A stretch of 64,000 nucleotides of DNA from DATDFB01 sp035276475 (GCA_035276475.1 DATELQ010000075.1:3576-67575); one strand, 5' to 3'; positions 25,941 to 34,702 are shown, counted from the stretch's first letter. Numbers and translations are program-made. Notes: generated from the sequence alone by a model not told the origin.

Positions 25941-27223
25941 GCCCGGTTAGACGGGATACGTGTACGGCGGTTAGTGAGCGATGCGAACCAGATGATCGCG
26001 CCGACGAACAGCGCGATCGCGGCGGCCATCGCGTTCAGTCGATTCAGCGTGAGCACGAACGTCAGCGACACCGCGCAGCCGAGAATCGCCAGCGCGATCG
26101 CCTTCGCCGTCCGGCCGCCGAGGAACGGCAGCGACGCGCAGCCGGCGAGATAGGTGGTGAGGCGCGCCACGGTCGAGAGCAGCGCCAGCTGCGCGAACGA
26201 GCCCGCCACCGCCGCGGCCGCTGCGACTGTCACGTGAATCAAAATCGCCACGATCGGCGTGCGGAAGCGCGGGTGCACGTAGCTCACCGGACCCATGCGC
26301 CGGTCGAGCGACAGCGCGTAAAGCATGCGCGAGCCTTCCAGCACCGTCCCCGAATTCGTCCCCGCCATCGACAGCAGTGCCCCCAGAGTCACGATGATCG
26401 CGCCGATCGGGCCGACGATCTCTGCGGCCGCCGAGGCGATCGGCGTCTTCGTCGTGGAGAGATCGGGGATCGACGCCATCGCCCCGAGCTGCGCCAGCAC
26501 GTAGATCGCCGCGATCGCCAGCGTCCCCACCAGCAGCGCGCGCGGCAGATCGCGCCGCGGGTTCTTGTACTCGCCCGCGGGGACGCCGAGGTTCTCGAAT
26601 CCGGCGTAGGCGAAGAGCATGAAGAGCGCGGCGGCGTTCCAGTCGGTGCCGGGGCCGGGGAGGTGCAGAGACGACGGGATCGGGTTGTGTTTGAACGCGA
26701 CGAGCGCAATCACGATGAAAAAGACGAGCGGAATGACCTTGCCGAGGGTGAAGACGTAGATCGACGCCGCGCCGTAGCGGACGCCGACGATGTGGATCAC
26801 CGCGAGAAGCGCGATCGAGCCGACGAGAATCGCGGCGCGCGCGACGCCGGTGCCGAGGCCGGGATAGAAGAGCGCGAGCGAGAGCACGAAGCCGTTCGAC
26901 AGCGACGCCAGCGACGTCAGGCGCGCGATCCAGTTCATCCACCCCGTCTCGAAGCCGACGAAGTCGCCGAACGCCGTCCGCGCGTAGAGGTACGCGCCCC
27001 CCGGTTCGCTGAAGTGGCTGGCCGCCTCGGCGAAGCAGAGGACGAGGATGAATACCGGGACCGCGAAGAGCAGCGGCGCCCACAACGAGAAGGGCCCGAG
27101 GAGCTTGTACGACTCCGTCGGCAACAGAAACACGCCGCTGCCGACGACCGCGTTGATGCACATCGCCACGAGGCCCCAAAACCCGACCGCGCGGACGAGC
27201 CGCTCACTGCTTTCTGTAGCCAT
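25937..27223 (-). CDS. APC-superfamily amino acid permease
   Basis: The 428-residue protein has about 12 predicted membrane helices. It begins VRAVGFWGLVAMCINAVVGSGVFLLP, the APC helix-1 substrate-backbone motif with its G-S-G-V-F break. It also shows FAEAASHFSEPGGAYLYARTAFG, typical of amino acid/polyamine/organocation carriers. The substrate cannot be assigned from sequence. It overlaps the upstream amidohydrolase by 20 nt and the downstream small gene by 4 nt. Co-expression with lysA and a D-aminoacylase-like hydrolase suggests it moves an amino acid or small peptide. Confidence 0.88.
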   Translation of the reverse strand: MATESSERLVRAVGFWGLVAMCINAVVGSGVFLLPTESYKLLGPFSLWAPLLFAVPVFILVLCFAEAASHFSEPGGAYLYARTAFGDFVGFETGWMNWIARLTSLASLSNGFVLSLALFYPGLGTGVARAAILVGSIALLAVIHIVGVRYGAASIYVFTLGKVIPLVFFIVIALVAFKHNPIPSSLHLPGPGTDWNAAALFMLFAYAGFENLGVPAGEYKNPRRDLPRALLVGTLAIAAIYVLAQLGAMASIPDLSTTKTPIASAAAEIVGPIGAIIVTLGALLSMAGTNSGTVLEGSRMLYALSLDRRMGPVSYVHPRFRTPIVAILIHVTVAAAAAVAGSFAQLALLSTVARLTTYLAGCASLPFLGGRTAKAIALAILGCAVSLTFVLTLNRLNAMAAAIALFVGAIIWFASLTNRRTRIPSNRA

Positions 27224-28850
27224 TGCCCCTCAACACATGCCCCGGCAGCGCGTTCGTCATCGCCCCATCGCGCAATACGGGCACGCCGTTCACGATCACA
27301 TCCAGAACGCCCTCGGAAAAATGATGCGGATCATCGTACGTGGCCACGTCGCGGATCGCCGCCGGATCGAACACGACCACGTCGGCCTTCATCCCCGGCC
27401 GCAGGATCCCGCGGTCGCGCAGGTTCGCGCGGTCGGCCGCCTGCGACGTCACCTTCCGCACCGCCTCCTCGAGCGAGAAGAGGTGCTCGTCGCGCACGTA
27501 GTGCCCGAGGACGCGCGGGAACGTGCCGTACGCGCGGGGGTGCACGGCCACGCCGGCGGCGCGCGACTGCGGGGTCGGCGCCCCCGAGTCGGCGCCGACC
27601 GAGACCCACGGCTGCCGCAGCGCGGTCTGCACGTCGGCCTCGTTCATGGAGAAGAAGATGACGCTCGGCGATCCCGTCGTCTCGCTGAAGAGCCGGATCA
27701 GCGCCTCCTCAGGCGTCGTGTTCATCATGGCCGCGATCTCTTCGATGAAGTGCTTGTCGTACTGCGCGAGCTCGGGCTTGCCGACGCGCGCGACGTAGAT
27801 GCCGCGCTCGCGCCGCTTCTCCACCTGTTTCTTCAGCGCCTCGACGATCCTCGGACGTTGTGCAGGATCCTGCAACCGCTTCTGCATCTCCTTGTAGCCG
27901 CCTTCCATGGCCCAGTCGGGGATGAGCGTGGAGAGCGAGGTCGACGAGGCGATGTAGGGGTAGACGTTGGCGGCGACGTCGAGCCCCTCGGCGCGCGCCG
28001 CAGCAATGCGCTCGACGACGTGCGGCATCTTGCCCCAGTTCGCCGCGCCGCCGACTTTGAGGTGCCAGACGTTGACCGGGATCTTCGCCTCGCGCCCGAT
28101 GCGGAAGGCCTCGTCGAGCGCAGTATCGATGTGGTCGCCCTCGTCGCGGATGTGGCTGAAGTAGACGCCGCCGTACTTCGCCGCGACTTTGGCGAGGTCG
28201 ACGATCTCCTCGGTTGTCGAGTACATCGCCGGCAGGTAGATGAGCGACGTGGAGAGGCCGATGGCCCCTTCGCGCATGGCCTGGTCGACGATGCGCTCCA
28301 TCTCGCGCATCTCGTCCGCGGTCGGCGCGCGGTTGACGTCGCCGATGACCATCTCCCGCGGGTTCGATGCGCCGACGAAGAACGCAAAGTTGATAGCGGT
28401 GCCGTTTTTCTCGACGACGCTGAAGTACTCGCCGAGGGTGCGCCACGGCGGCGGCGGCTCGTTCGCCGGCGCGTCGTTGTCCTTGACGCGCGGCGACACC
28501 GGGCCGGGCGAGTGCCCTTCGCCGGTGACCTCGGTGGTGACGCCCTGGCGCACCTTTGCCTCGACGTGGGGGTCGCGCAGCACGGAGTACTGCGACTGCC
28601 CGAGGAGGTCGATGAAGCCGGGGGCGACGATGTTGTCGTGCGCGTCGAGCGTCGTCGTCGCCGCAGTCGCGGAGAGATCGCCGAGGGAGACGATCGTGTC
28701 GCCGCGGATGCCGACGTCGCCGCGGTACCACGGCGCGCCGGTGCCGTCGACGATGCGCGCGTTGGTGATCTTCAAATCGAGCGTCATCGGTTTCGGGGTC
28801 GTCGCGCAGGCGGCGCCGAGGAGCGCCGCTGCGATTGCGAGTCGTTTCAT
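27204..28850 (-). CDS. D-aminoacylase / N-acyl-D-amino-acid deacylase family lipoprotein lacking the HxH motif
   Basis: The 548-residue amidohydrolase-fold protein has a lipobox-like LGAAC (Cys15), which predicts export and lipidation. Family hallmarks are VAPGFID, QGVTTEVTGEGHSPGPV, SHIRDEGDHIDTALDEAF, WHLKVGGAANWGK, VGADSGA and the C-terminal RGILRPGMKADVVVFDP. The usual GFIDxHTH metal site reads GFIDLLGQS (about residues 78-86), so both His of HxH are replaced. An exported subfamily with this change seems to exist, probably with one metal or none. It overlaps lysA by 4 nt and the permease by 20 nt. Confidence 0.83.
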   Translation of the reverse strand: MKRLAIAAALLGAACATTPKPMTLDLKITNARIVDGTGAPWYRGDVGIRGDTIVSLGDLSATAATTTLDAHDNIVAPGFIDLLGQSQYSVLRDPHVEAKVRQGVTTEVTGEGHSPGPVSPRVKDNDAPANEPPPPWRTLGEYFSVVEKNGTAINFAFFVGASNPREMVIGDVNRAPTADEMREMERIVDQAMREGAIGLSTSLIYLPAMYSTTEEIVDLAKVAAKYGGVYFSHIRDEGDHIDTALDEAFRIGREAKIPVNVWHLKVGGAANWGKMPHVVERIAAARAEGLDVAANVYPYIASSTSLSTLIPDWAMEGGYKEMQKRLQDPAQRPRIVEALKKQVEKRRERGIYVARVGKPELAQYDKHFIEEIAAMMNTTPEEALIRLFSETTGSPSVIFFSMNEADVQTALRQPWVSVGADSGAPTPQSRAAGVAVHPRAYGTFPRVLGHYVRDEHLFSLEEAVRKVTSQAADRANLRDRGILRPGMKADVVVFDPAAIRDVATYDDPHHFSEGVLDVIVNGVPVLRDGAMTNALPGHVLRGNGYRKQ

Positions 28851-30082
28851 CGCATGCCTCTGATCAAGTCTGCCATCTCCTGCCGCTCGCGAATCACGCG
28901 CGCTTCGCCGTCGTCCACCATGATCTCCGGCAGCAACAGCCGCGCGTTGTAGTGCGATCCCATCGAGAACCCGTATGCGCCGGCGTCGCAGAAGGCGATC
29001 ACGTCGCCGACCTGCGTCGCGTCCATCCGCCGCGGGACGAGCGTGCCGCTGGCGTCGCGCGTGAAGACGTCACCCGACTCGCAGAGGTTGCCGGCCACGA
29101 CGAGCTCCTCGGGCGGCGCGTCGCGCTTCGTCGCGTTCACGATGTGGTGGTACGCGCCGTACTTCGACGGGCGGACGAGGTGGTTGAAGCCGGTGTCGCA
29201 GCCGATCCAGAACGTCCCGGCGCTGAGGCGCTTCGCCGTCACGCGCGCGAGCAGCGTCCCCGAGGCGGCGACGACGTAGCGGCCGGGCTCGAGAATCGCC
29301 GTGAGGTCCCGGGCGCGCAGCAGGCGCTCGGCCATCTCCGTGAGCTCGTGGCCGTACTCGTCGATCGGGAACTCTTTTTCCTCCGGGCGGTATGGGACGG
29401 AGATCCCGCCGCCGAAGTTCAGCCAGCGGAGGTTGCCGAACGTGGTCGAGAGCTCGAGGAGCCGGCGCGCCGACTCGAGGAGCGGCGCGAGGGTGTCGAC
29501 GCCGGAGCCGATGTGCGCGTGCAGCCCGACGACTTTGCGGCCGCTGTCCTCGAGGACCTTGCGCGCCTCCAAGATCTCGGCGAGGTCGATGCCGAACTTC
29601 ACGCCGCCGCCGGCGGTGACGACGTCGACGTGGTGACCGGCGCCGACGTCCGGATTGACGCGCAAGGCGATCGGATTCGGCAATCCGAGGGCGAGGATGC
29701 GGTCGACCTCGGACATGGAATTGAGGTTGATGACGATGCGCGCGTCGTCGATGGCGCGAAGGTCTTCATCGCTCACGTTCGAGCAGGTGAACCAGATCTC
29801 CTCGGATGCGAAGCCGGCGTGCTTGGCCAGAAAGATCTCGCCGGGCGAGACCGCGTCGGCGCCGAAGCCGTGCTGGTGGACGAGGCGCAGGATCGAGAGG
29901 TTCGAGTTCGCCTTCATCGCGTAGAACGGCTGGAAGGGGAGCCGCGCGAAGGCGCGCTTCACGCGCTCGGCCTGCCGCCGGAGCACCGCGGCGTCGTAGA
30001 CGTAGAGCGGCGTGCCGAAGCGGCGGGCGAGATCAAGCGCGGAGATGTTGGCGATGTGCAGGACGCCGTCGGCGTAGTGCAT
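28847..30082 (-). CDS. lysA: Diaminopimelate decarboxylase
   Basis: PLP enzyme that makes L-lysine from meso-diaminopimelate. The 411-residue protein has the PLP lysine in FYAMKANSN (Lys57). It also has LRVNPD, GGGVKFGID, VGLHAHIGSG, LNFGGGI, AILEPGRYVVAASG and the active-site CESGDVF near residue 340, then GAYGFSMGSHYN. The length fits LysA (about 410-420). TATAAT at 30098-30093 (minus) lies 10 nt before the ATG. It heads a four-gene overlapping operon with an amidohydrolase, an APC permease and a secreted protein. Confidence 0.93.
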   Translation of the reverse strand: MHYADGVLHIANISALDLARRFGTPLYVYDAAVLRRQAERVKRAFARLPFQPFYAMKANSNLSILRLVHQHGFGADAVSPGEIFLAKHAGFASEEIWFTCSNVSDEDLRAIDDARIVINLNSMSEVDRILALGLPNPIALRVNPDVGAGHHVDVVTAGGGVKFGIDLAEILEARKVLEDSGRKVVGLHAHIGSGVDTLAPLLESARRLLELSTTFGNLRWLNFGGGISVPYRPEEKEFPIDEYGHELTEMAERLLRARDLTAILEPGRYVVAASGTLLARVTAKRLSAGTFWIGCDTGFNHLVRPSKYGAYHHIVNATKRDAPPEELVVAGNLCESGDVFTRDASGTLVPRRMDATQVGDVIAFCDAGAYGFSMGSHYNARLLLPEIMVDDGEARVIRERQEMADLIRGMR

Positions 30083-30092
30083 GAAGGGGCGG

Positions 30093-30098
30093 ATTATA
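30093..30098 (-). promoter_or_regulatory. -10 element TATAAT of the lysA operon
   Basis: Perfect minus-strand TATAAT, 10 nt before the lysA ATG at 30082. The element lies at the very 3' end of the upstream gene (30094-31005), so the operon promoter is embedded in that coding sequence. No clear -35 was found. Confidence 0.55.
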
Positions 30099-31005
30099 GA
30101 GGCGCGCGCCGCAAGACCACGAAATCCGTGGCGTTGTTGCCGATCATCAGGTTCTTCCAGAAGTCGAGGTCGTACTTGTCGAGGATCCAGATGCTCTCCG
30201 GGACGTTCACCTTTTCGCCCTGGATGTGCACCTTCGTCCCCGCCGTGGTGATCGTGACTTCCTCTTCCACCTTGTCGCCCTTCGACGTGGTGATGTGGAA
30301 CGTGCCGCGAAAGGCGCGCGGGCTGATGCGCTCGTCGATGGAGAGGGTGCCGCTGGCGGTGGTGCAGCCGAGCCCGAGCCAGCGCTCGATTTTCCACTCG
30401 CCCGACATCGCCTTCAGAAACTCCTCGGCGAAGCGATCGTCCGAAATCCGCTCGGCGCCTTCGGCCTCGGTGCGCGCGTACTGGACGCGGAGCGGCACGT
30501 CGAACGAGATTTCGAACGTCCGGACGTCCGTCACGTCCTCGTTCTTGACCGCGATCTTTCCCTTGAGCCGGCGGTCGCCCTGGACCTCCGTGCGCGAATC
30601 CGTCGTGCCGACGGCGTGCAGGGCGCCCGATTCGAGGAGGAAGAGCGGCTCCCATTTGTTGCCCGCGCCGTCGATGAGGAGGCGGATGCCGCGGATCTTC
30701 TCGGAGCCGTGATAGTCGTCGCGGAGGATGGCGGCGAGCGTGGCCTCGGGCAACGCCGTATTGGTGGCGATCAGCTCGACGATGCCGCAGGAGAGCTCGC
30801 CGGGGTCGTCGACGCCCAGAACTTTGGCGTCGGCGGGCCAGGCCTCGCGCTTCCGCGCGTAGATGTGGGTGAGGGGGTACTTCTTCCCGTTGATGGTAAG
30901 CACGCCCGTGACTGTGCCGTCGCTGGGAACGCCGGCCGCGTGAAGGGGGAGGGGGAGAGTCAGGACCGCGAACAACAACCCGGTGACGAGGCGTGTGAAA
31001 CCCAT
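30094..31005 (-). CDS. Secreted protein of unknown function
   Basis: The 303-residue protein has a signal peptide (MGFTRLVTGLLFAVLTLPLPLHA). The mature part is beta-rich (TVTGVLTINGKKYPLTHIYARKR, GDRRLKGKIAVKNEDVTDVRTFEISFDVP, FRGTFHITTSKGDKVEEEVTITTAGTKVHI). This suggests two or three beta-sandwich units. No enzymatic motif was recognised. A GGAGGAG ribosome site precedes the ATG by about 6 nt. It lies directly upstream of the lysA operon. Confidence 0.72.
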   Translation of the reverse strand: MGFTRLVTGLLFAVLTLPLPLHAAGVPSDGTVTGVLTINGKKYPLTHIYARKREAWPADAKVLGVDDPGELSCGIVELIATNTALPEATLAAILRDDYHGSEKIRGIRLLIDGAGNKWEPLFLLESGALHAVGTTDSRTEVQGDRRLKGKIAVKNEDVTDVRTFEISFDVPLRVQYARTEAEGAERISDDRFAEEFLKAMSGEWKIERWLGLGCTTASGTLSIDERISPRAFRGTFHITTSKGDKVEEEVTITTAGTKVHIQGEKVNVPESIWILDKYDLDFWKNLMIGNNATDFVVLRRAPL

Positions 31006-31061
31006 ACGGCAACTCCTCCGATGGATTTTGACACGCCACTCCCGAAATACGACACCGGGTA

Positions 31062-31082
31062 GGGGCGCACGACGTGCGCCCC
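31062..31082. terminator. Perfect 9-bp hairpin, candidate transcription stop after the Thr-rich lipoprotein gene
   Basis: GGGGCGCAC (31062-31070), loop GAC, then GTGCGCCCC (31074-31082) make a perfect 9-bp stem with a 3-nt loop. It lies just downstream of the minus-strand lipoprotein gene (stop at 31093). The T-run (six T on the minus strand) comes before the stem rather than after it, so it is not a textbook rho-independent terminator. It may still block transcription or protect a 3' end. Confidence 0.45.
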
Positions 31083-31092
31083 CTCGAAAAAA

Positions 31093-31413
31093 CTAGGTGC
31101 CGGTCCGCGTGGTGCTGGTGGTGGTGGTGCTGGTCGTGCCGGTCGTCGAGGTGCCGGTCGTGCCCGTGCCGGTTCCGGTGGTTCCCGTCAGGCTCGTGTC
31201 CGTCGTCCCGGTCCCCGTGCCGGTCATGCCGGTACCGCTGGTCGAGCTGTAGGTGGTGCTCGACGTGTCGGTCGTCGACATCGTGCTGCTGGTGCTGCTC
31301 GTGTCGGTCATCCCGGTATCCGTCACCGTGGTGTTGTTCGTGTTCTCCGACTGCTTACAACCCCCCAAGACCAGTAGCGACGCCACAGCCACACAAAATG
31401 CAAGTTTCTTCAT
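31093..31413 (-). CDS. Thr/Ser/Gly-rich low-complexity lipoprotein
   Basis: The 106-residue product has a lipoprotein signal peptide with lipobox LGGC (Cys19). The mature part is almost only Thr, Ser and Gly in short repeats (TDTGMTDTSSTSSTMSTTDT, GTGTGTTDTSLTGTTGTG). It looks like a flexible surface or periplasmic spacer that could be O-glycosylated. The DNA consists of imperfect GGT/GTC/GTG-type triplet runs, so the length could vary between strains. A strong GGGAGGAGAACC ribosome site precedes the ATG, which argues for real expression. Confidence 0.72.
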   Translation of the reverse strand: MKKLAFCVAVASLLVLGGCKQSENTNNTTVTDTGMTDTSSTSSTMSTTDTSSTTYSSTSGTGMTGTGTGTTDTSLTGTTGTGTGTTGTSTTGTTSTTTTSTTRTGT

Positions 31414-31470
31414 CGGTTCTCCTCCCTTTCGTTTGCCGGGCTCGCTGCAACGGTCGGACCAGGGTGCCGG

Positions 31471-31476
31471 TACAAT
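31471..31476 (+). promoter_or_regulatory. -10 element TACAAT of thyA-folA
   Basis: TACAAT ends 7 nt before the thyA ATG, so a transcript starting 7 nt downstream of it would begin at the start codon itself. No ribosome site is present upstream of this ATG. Confidence 0.55.
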
Positions 31477-31483
31477 CCCCCCA

Positions 31484-32278
31484 ATGCAGCCGTACCTCGA
31501 CCTCGTCCGGCACATCCTCGACCACGGGGCGCAGAAGTCGGACCGCACCGGCACCGGCACGCTCAGCGTTTTCGGCGCCCAGCTCCGCTTCGACCTCGGC
31601 GCCGGCTTTCCGCTCCTGACGACGAAGAAGCTGCACCTCCGCTCCATCGTTTACGAGCTGCTGTGGTTCCTGCGCGGCGAGACGAACGTCCGCTACCTCA
31701 ACGAGAACAAGGTGACGATCTGGGACGAGTGGGCCGACGCCGACGGCGAGCTCGGTCCGATCTACGGCTACCAGTGGCGCTCCTGGCCCGCAGCGGACGG
31801 GCGGCACATCGATCAGATCTCCGCGGTCATTGACCAGATCAAGACGAATCCCGATTCGCGGCGCCACATCGTCAGCGCCTGGAACGTCGCCGACATCGAC
31901 AAGATGGCCCTAGCGCCGTGCCACGCTCTGTTTCAGTTCTACGTCGCCGGCGGCCGCCTCTCCTGCCAGCTCTACCAGCGCAGCGCCGACGTCTTTCTCG
32001 GCGTGCCGTTCAACATCGCCTCGTACGCGCTGCTGACGCTCATGGTCGCGCAGGTCTGCGGCCTCGAGCCCGGCGACTTCGTCCACACCTTCGGCGACGT
32101 GCACCTCTATCTCAATCACATCGAGCAGGCGAAGGAACAGCTCACGCGCGACCCGCGGCCGCTGCCTTCGATGACGCTCAACCCGGAGATCAAGAGCATC
32201 TTCGACTTCAAGTTCAGCGACTTCACGCTCGAGAACTACGATCCCCACCCCGCCATCAAAGCGCCGATTGCCGTATGA
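31484..32278 (+). CDS. thyA: Thymidylate synthase
   Basis: Methylates dUMP to dTMP with 5,10-methylenetetrahydrofolate. At 264 residues it matches E. coli ThyA exactly in length. It shows KSDRTGTGTLSVFGAQLRF, LTTKKLHLRSIVYELLWFLRG, the catalytic Cys146 in APCHALFQFYV, LYQRSADVFLGVPFNIASYA and the DVHLYLNHIEQ tail. The start is fixed by the conserved N-terminus and TACAAT 7 nt upstream. The stop overlaps folA (ATGA), coupling the two folate-cycle enzymes. Confidence 0.97.
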   Translation: MQPYLDLVRHILDHGAQKSDRTGTGTLSVFGAQLRFDLGAGFPLLTTKKLHLRSIVYELLWFLRGETNVRYLNENKVTIWDEWADADGELGPIYGYQWRSWPAADGRHIDQISAVIDQIKTNPDSRRHIVSAWNVADIDKMALAPCHALFQFYVAGGRLSCQLYQRSADVFLGVPFNIASYALLTLMVAQVCGLEPGDFVHTFGDVHLYLNHIEQAKEQLTRDPRPLPSMTLNPEIKSIFDFKFSDFTLENYDPHPAIKAPIAV

Positions 32279-32802
32279 GGATCTCCATCATCGCCATCCT
32301 GGCGGCGAACAACGTCATCGGCCGCGACAACCAGCTGCCGTGGTATCTCCCCGCGGACCTGAAGCGCTTCAAGGCGCTGACGACGGGCCATCACATGATC
32401 ATGGGGCGGAAGACGTTCGAGTCGCTTGGCAAGCCGCTGCCGGGGCGGACGAACGTGGTGGTGACGCGGAGCGCCGACTTCTGCGGCGCGCCCGGCATCA
32501 TCGTCGTGCCGTCGATCGACGCCGCGCTCGACGTGGCCAAGGGCGACGCCGAGATCTTCATCGCCGGCGGCGCGCAGATCTACGAGCAGACCATCCACCG
32601 CGCCGACCGGATGTACCTCACGCGCATCCACGCCGACTTCGACGGCGACACGCTCTTCCCCGACTTCGACGACGTGACGGAGTGGCAGCTCGCCGACTCC
32701 GAGCACCACGAGCCCGACGAGAAGAACGCCTGGCCGTACTCGTTCCTGACGTACGAGCGGGTGGGGGAGGCGCGGGATCGGGGCGAGGTCGAGTCGGGAT
32801 GA
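32275..32802 (+). CDS. folA: Dihydrofolate reductase
   Basis: Regenerates tetrahydrofolate from the dihydrofolate made by ThyA. The 175-residue protein starts MRISIIAILAANNVIGRDNQ and shows the substrate/NADPH residues in LPWYLPADLKRFKALT, IMGRKTFESLGKPLPGRTNVVVTR and IFIAGGAQIYEQTI. The usual length is about 160-175. It overlaps thyA by 4 nt and ends 1 nt before the convergent gene. Confidence 0.95.
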   Translation: MRISIIAILAANNVIGRDNQLPWYLPADLKRFKALTTGHHMIMGRKTFESLGKPLPGRTNVVVTRSADFCGAPGIIVVPSIDAALDVAKGDAEIFIAGGAQIYEQTIHRADRMYLTRIHADFDGDTLFPDFDDVTEWQLADSEHHEPDEKNAWPYSFLTYERVGEARDRGEVESG

Positions 32803-32803
32803 T

Positions 32804-33454
32804 TCAAATCCTGCGGCCGAGGGCCACGAGATCCATCAACGCGTGCGCGGTGACGAGCGGCCACAGCTCGCCCGAGCGCAAATAGACAGTGGCGTAGAGA
32901 AGGCCCAGCGGCAGAATGCAGACCGCGTCGACCGGCCCTTGATAGGTGTGATACAGGAACCGCACGAGCGTACTGGCCGTGACCGCGAAGACCGCTCCGT
33001 GCCGCAAGGTAGCCCGCACGATGTATCCGGTCACGAGCGTCTCCTCGAAGACCGAATTGACCACCGCCACCGCCACCACGGCGACGAGCGACAGTCCATG
33101 AGCAGTCGTGCTGCTGTGGGGAATGTCGCCGCGATAGAGTTCCACGGCGATTGCGTAACTGATCCAAAGGGTCACCATTCCGGCGATGTACAGCAGAACG
33201 CCCCAGCCGGTGAATCCCAATGAAGGATGCAGCCCGAGATCTGCGAGTGACCAGCCGCGGGCACGGCCGATGAGAACGACGATGACGATGACGGCGAGCT
33301 CGTATGAAAGCAGGCCGGCGGCCCAATGGTCATCGAGCACGCGGTCCTTGTGCGTGAGGAACGCGCGCGTCGATCCGACGATGAGGAGCCCGAAGGCCAG
33401 CGTGCAGATCAACCAGAATTCGACGCGGTCCGACAACTCGGCGATTCGTTTCAC
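32804..33454 (-). CDS. CPBP-family intramembrane metalloprotease-like protein
   Basis: The 216-residue membrane protein has six to seven predicted helices. The C-terminal half has the CPBP (Abi/CAAX protease) pattern: NSVFEETLVTGYIVRATL with Glu137-Glu138, RFLYHTYQGP with His169, and VTAHALMDLV with His204. The Arg usually found in EExxxR is not in place, so activity is uncertain. Relatives process prenylated proteins or give bacteriocin self-immunity. It starts with GTG; TAAACT lies 12 nt upstream. Confidence 0.78.
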   Translation of the reverse strand: MKRIAELSDRVEFWLICTLAFGLLIVGSTRAFLTHKDRVLDDHWAAGLLSYELAVIVIVVLIGRARGWSLADLGLHPSLGFTGWGVLLYIAGMVTLWISYAIAVELYRGDIPHSSTTAHGLSLVAVVAVAVVNSVFEETLVTGYIVRATLRHGAVFAVTASTLVRFLYHTYQGPVDAVCILPLGLLYATVYLRSGELWPLVTAHALMDLVALGRRI

Positions 33455-33490
33455 GGAGATTGCGCAAGTTTACGCGGCGGCCTGACACCC

Positions 33491-34702
33491 ATGTACCTCC
33501 GCCTCCTCCGCCGCAACCGCGACTTCCGGCTCCTCTACACCGGCACGCTGATCTCGCTCGGCGGGGACTGGTTCCTCACCGTCGCCCTGCTCGACCTCGT
33601 CCTGCAGCTCACCGGCTTGGCCACGCTGGCGTCGCTGATGCTCCTCTGCCAGTCGCTGCCGATCTTCATCTTCACCCCCATCGCCGGGCACGTCGTCGAC
33701 CGCGTCGACCGGCGCAAGCTCATGGTCCTCGTCGACGTCATGCGCACCGGCGCGTGCCTTCTTCCGCTCCTGGCCCGCACGCCGGCGCTGCTCCCGTTCG
33801 CGTACCTCGGCGTCATCTGCATCTCCATCGGCTCGGCCTACTTCGAGCCGGCCTCGCAGGCGGCGCTGCCGAACATCGTCGCCGAGGAGGAGCTCGGGCC
33901 CGCCAACGTCCTCATGGGATCGACGTGGGGGACGATGCTCGCGGTCGGCGCGGCCGTCGGCGGCGCGGTGACGATGCGCTTCGGCCGCGACGTCTCCTTC
34001 GTCGTCGACGCCATCTCCTTTTTGTTTTCGGCCGGCATCCTCTGGATGATGCGCGCGCGCTTCAACCAGGCGCGCGAGCACCACGACGCGCCGCCGCTCG
34101 TCGAGTCCGTCCGCCAGACCGTCGGCTACGCGCGCGCCAACCCGCGCGTCCTCGCGCTCCTCACGGTCAAAGGCGGCCAGGGCCTCGGCGCCGGCGTGAT
34201 CGCGTTGCTCAGCGTCTACGGCAAGGAAGTCTTCAAGGAGGGGGCCTTCGGCATCGGCGTCCTCTTCGCCGCGCGCGGCATCGGCGCGCTCCTGGGGCCG
34301 TTCGCCGTGCGCGGCATCGCCCGCAACCGGCTCGACGTCCAGTACCGCACCATCGGCCCGTCGATCTTCCTCTTCGGCGTCTGCTACATGGTCTTCGGCT
34401 TCTCGCGCACGCTCTGGCTCGGCGCGATCGCGATTTTGCTCGCGCATCTTGGCGGCGGCGCGCAGTGGCAGACCTCGACGTACGGCCTGCAGCGCGAGAC
34501 GCCGGACTGGGTGCGCGGCCGCGTCTTCGCCGCCGACTGGGGCTTCGCCACGCTGACGACGGCGATCTCGTCGCTCCTGGCCGGCATCGCCGCCGACCGC
34601 TTCGGCGCGACCGCGGCGACGATCGGCGTGGCCTCGGTCAGCGTCGCCTGGGCGGTATGGTGGTGGTCGTGGACGTGGAAGCTCTGGCGCGCTACGCCGT
34701 AG
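33491..34702 (+). CDS. Major facilitator superfamily transporter (MFS_3/enterobactin-exporter-like)
   Basis: The 403-residue protein has about 12 membrane helices. It begins LRLLRRNRDFRLLYTGTLISLGGDWF, the usual start of the MFS_3 group. It shows the loop motif AGHVVDRVDRRKLMVLVDVMR, SAYFEPASQAALPNIV and a second-half repeat (RDVSFVVDAISFLFSAG, GRVFAADWGFATLTTAI). Members export siderophores or drugs; the substrate here is unknown. The gap of 36 nt to the divergent CPBP gene contains no clear -10 for this strand. Its last 11 nt overlap the convergent TMEM175-like gene. Confidence 0.85.
   Translation: MYLRLLRRNRDFRLLYTGTLISLGGDWFLTVALLDLVLQLTGLATLASLMLLCQSLPIFIFTPIAGHVVDRVDRRKLMVLVDVMRTGACLLPLLARTPALLPFAYLGVICISIGSAYFEPASQAALPNIVAEEELGPANVLMGSTWGTMLAVGAAVGGAVTMRFGRDVSFVVDAISFLFSAGILWMMRARFNQAREHHDAPPLVESVRQTVGYARANPRVLALLTVKGGQGLGAGVIALLSVYGKEVFKEGAFGIGVLFAARGIGALLGPFAVRGIARNRLDVQYRTIGPSIFLFGVCYMVFGFSRTLWLGAIAILLAHLGGGAQWQTSTYGLQRETPDWVRGRVFAADWGFATLTTAISSLLAGIAADRFGATAATIGVASVSVAWAVWWWSWTWKLWRATP

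Noticed and set aside
31062..31092. Classical rho-independent terminator
   Set aside because: The stem is perfect, but the T-run on the transcribed strand precedes it, so the order is wrong.
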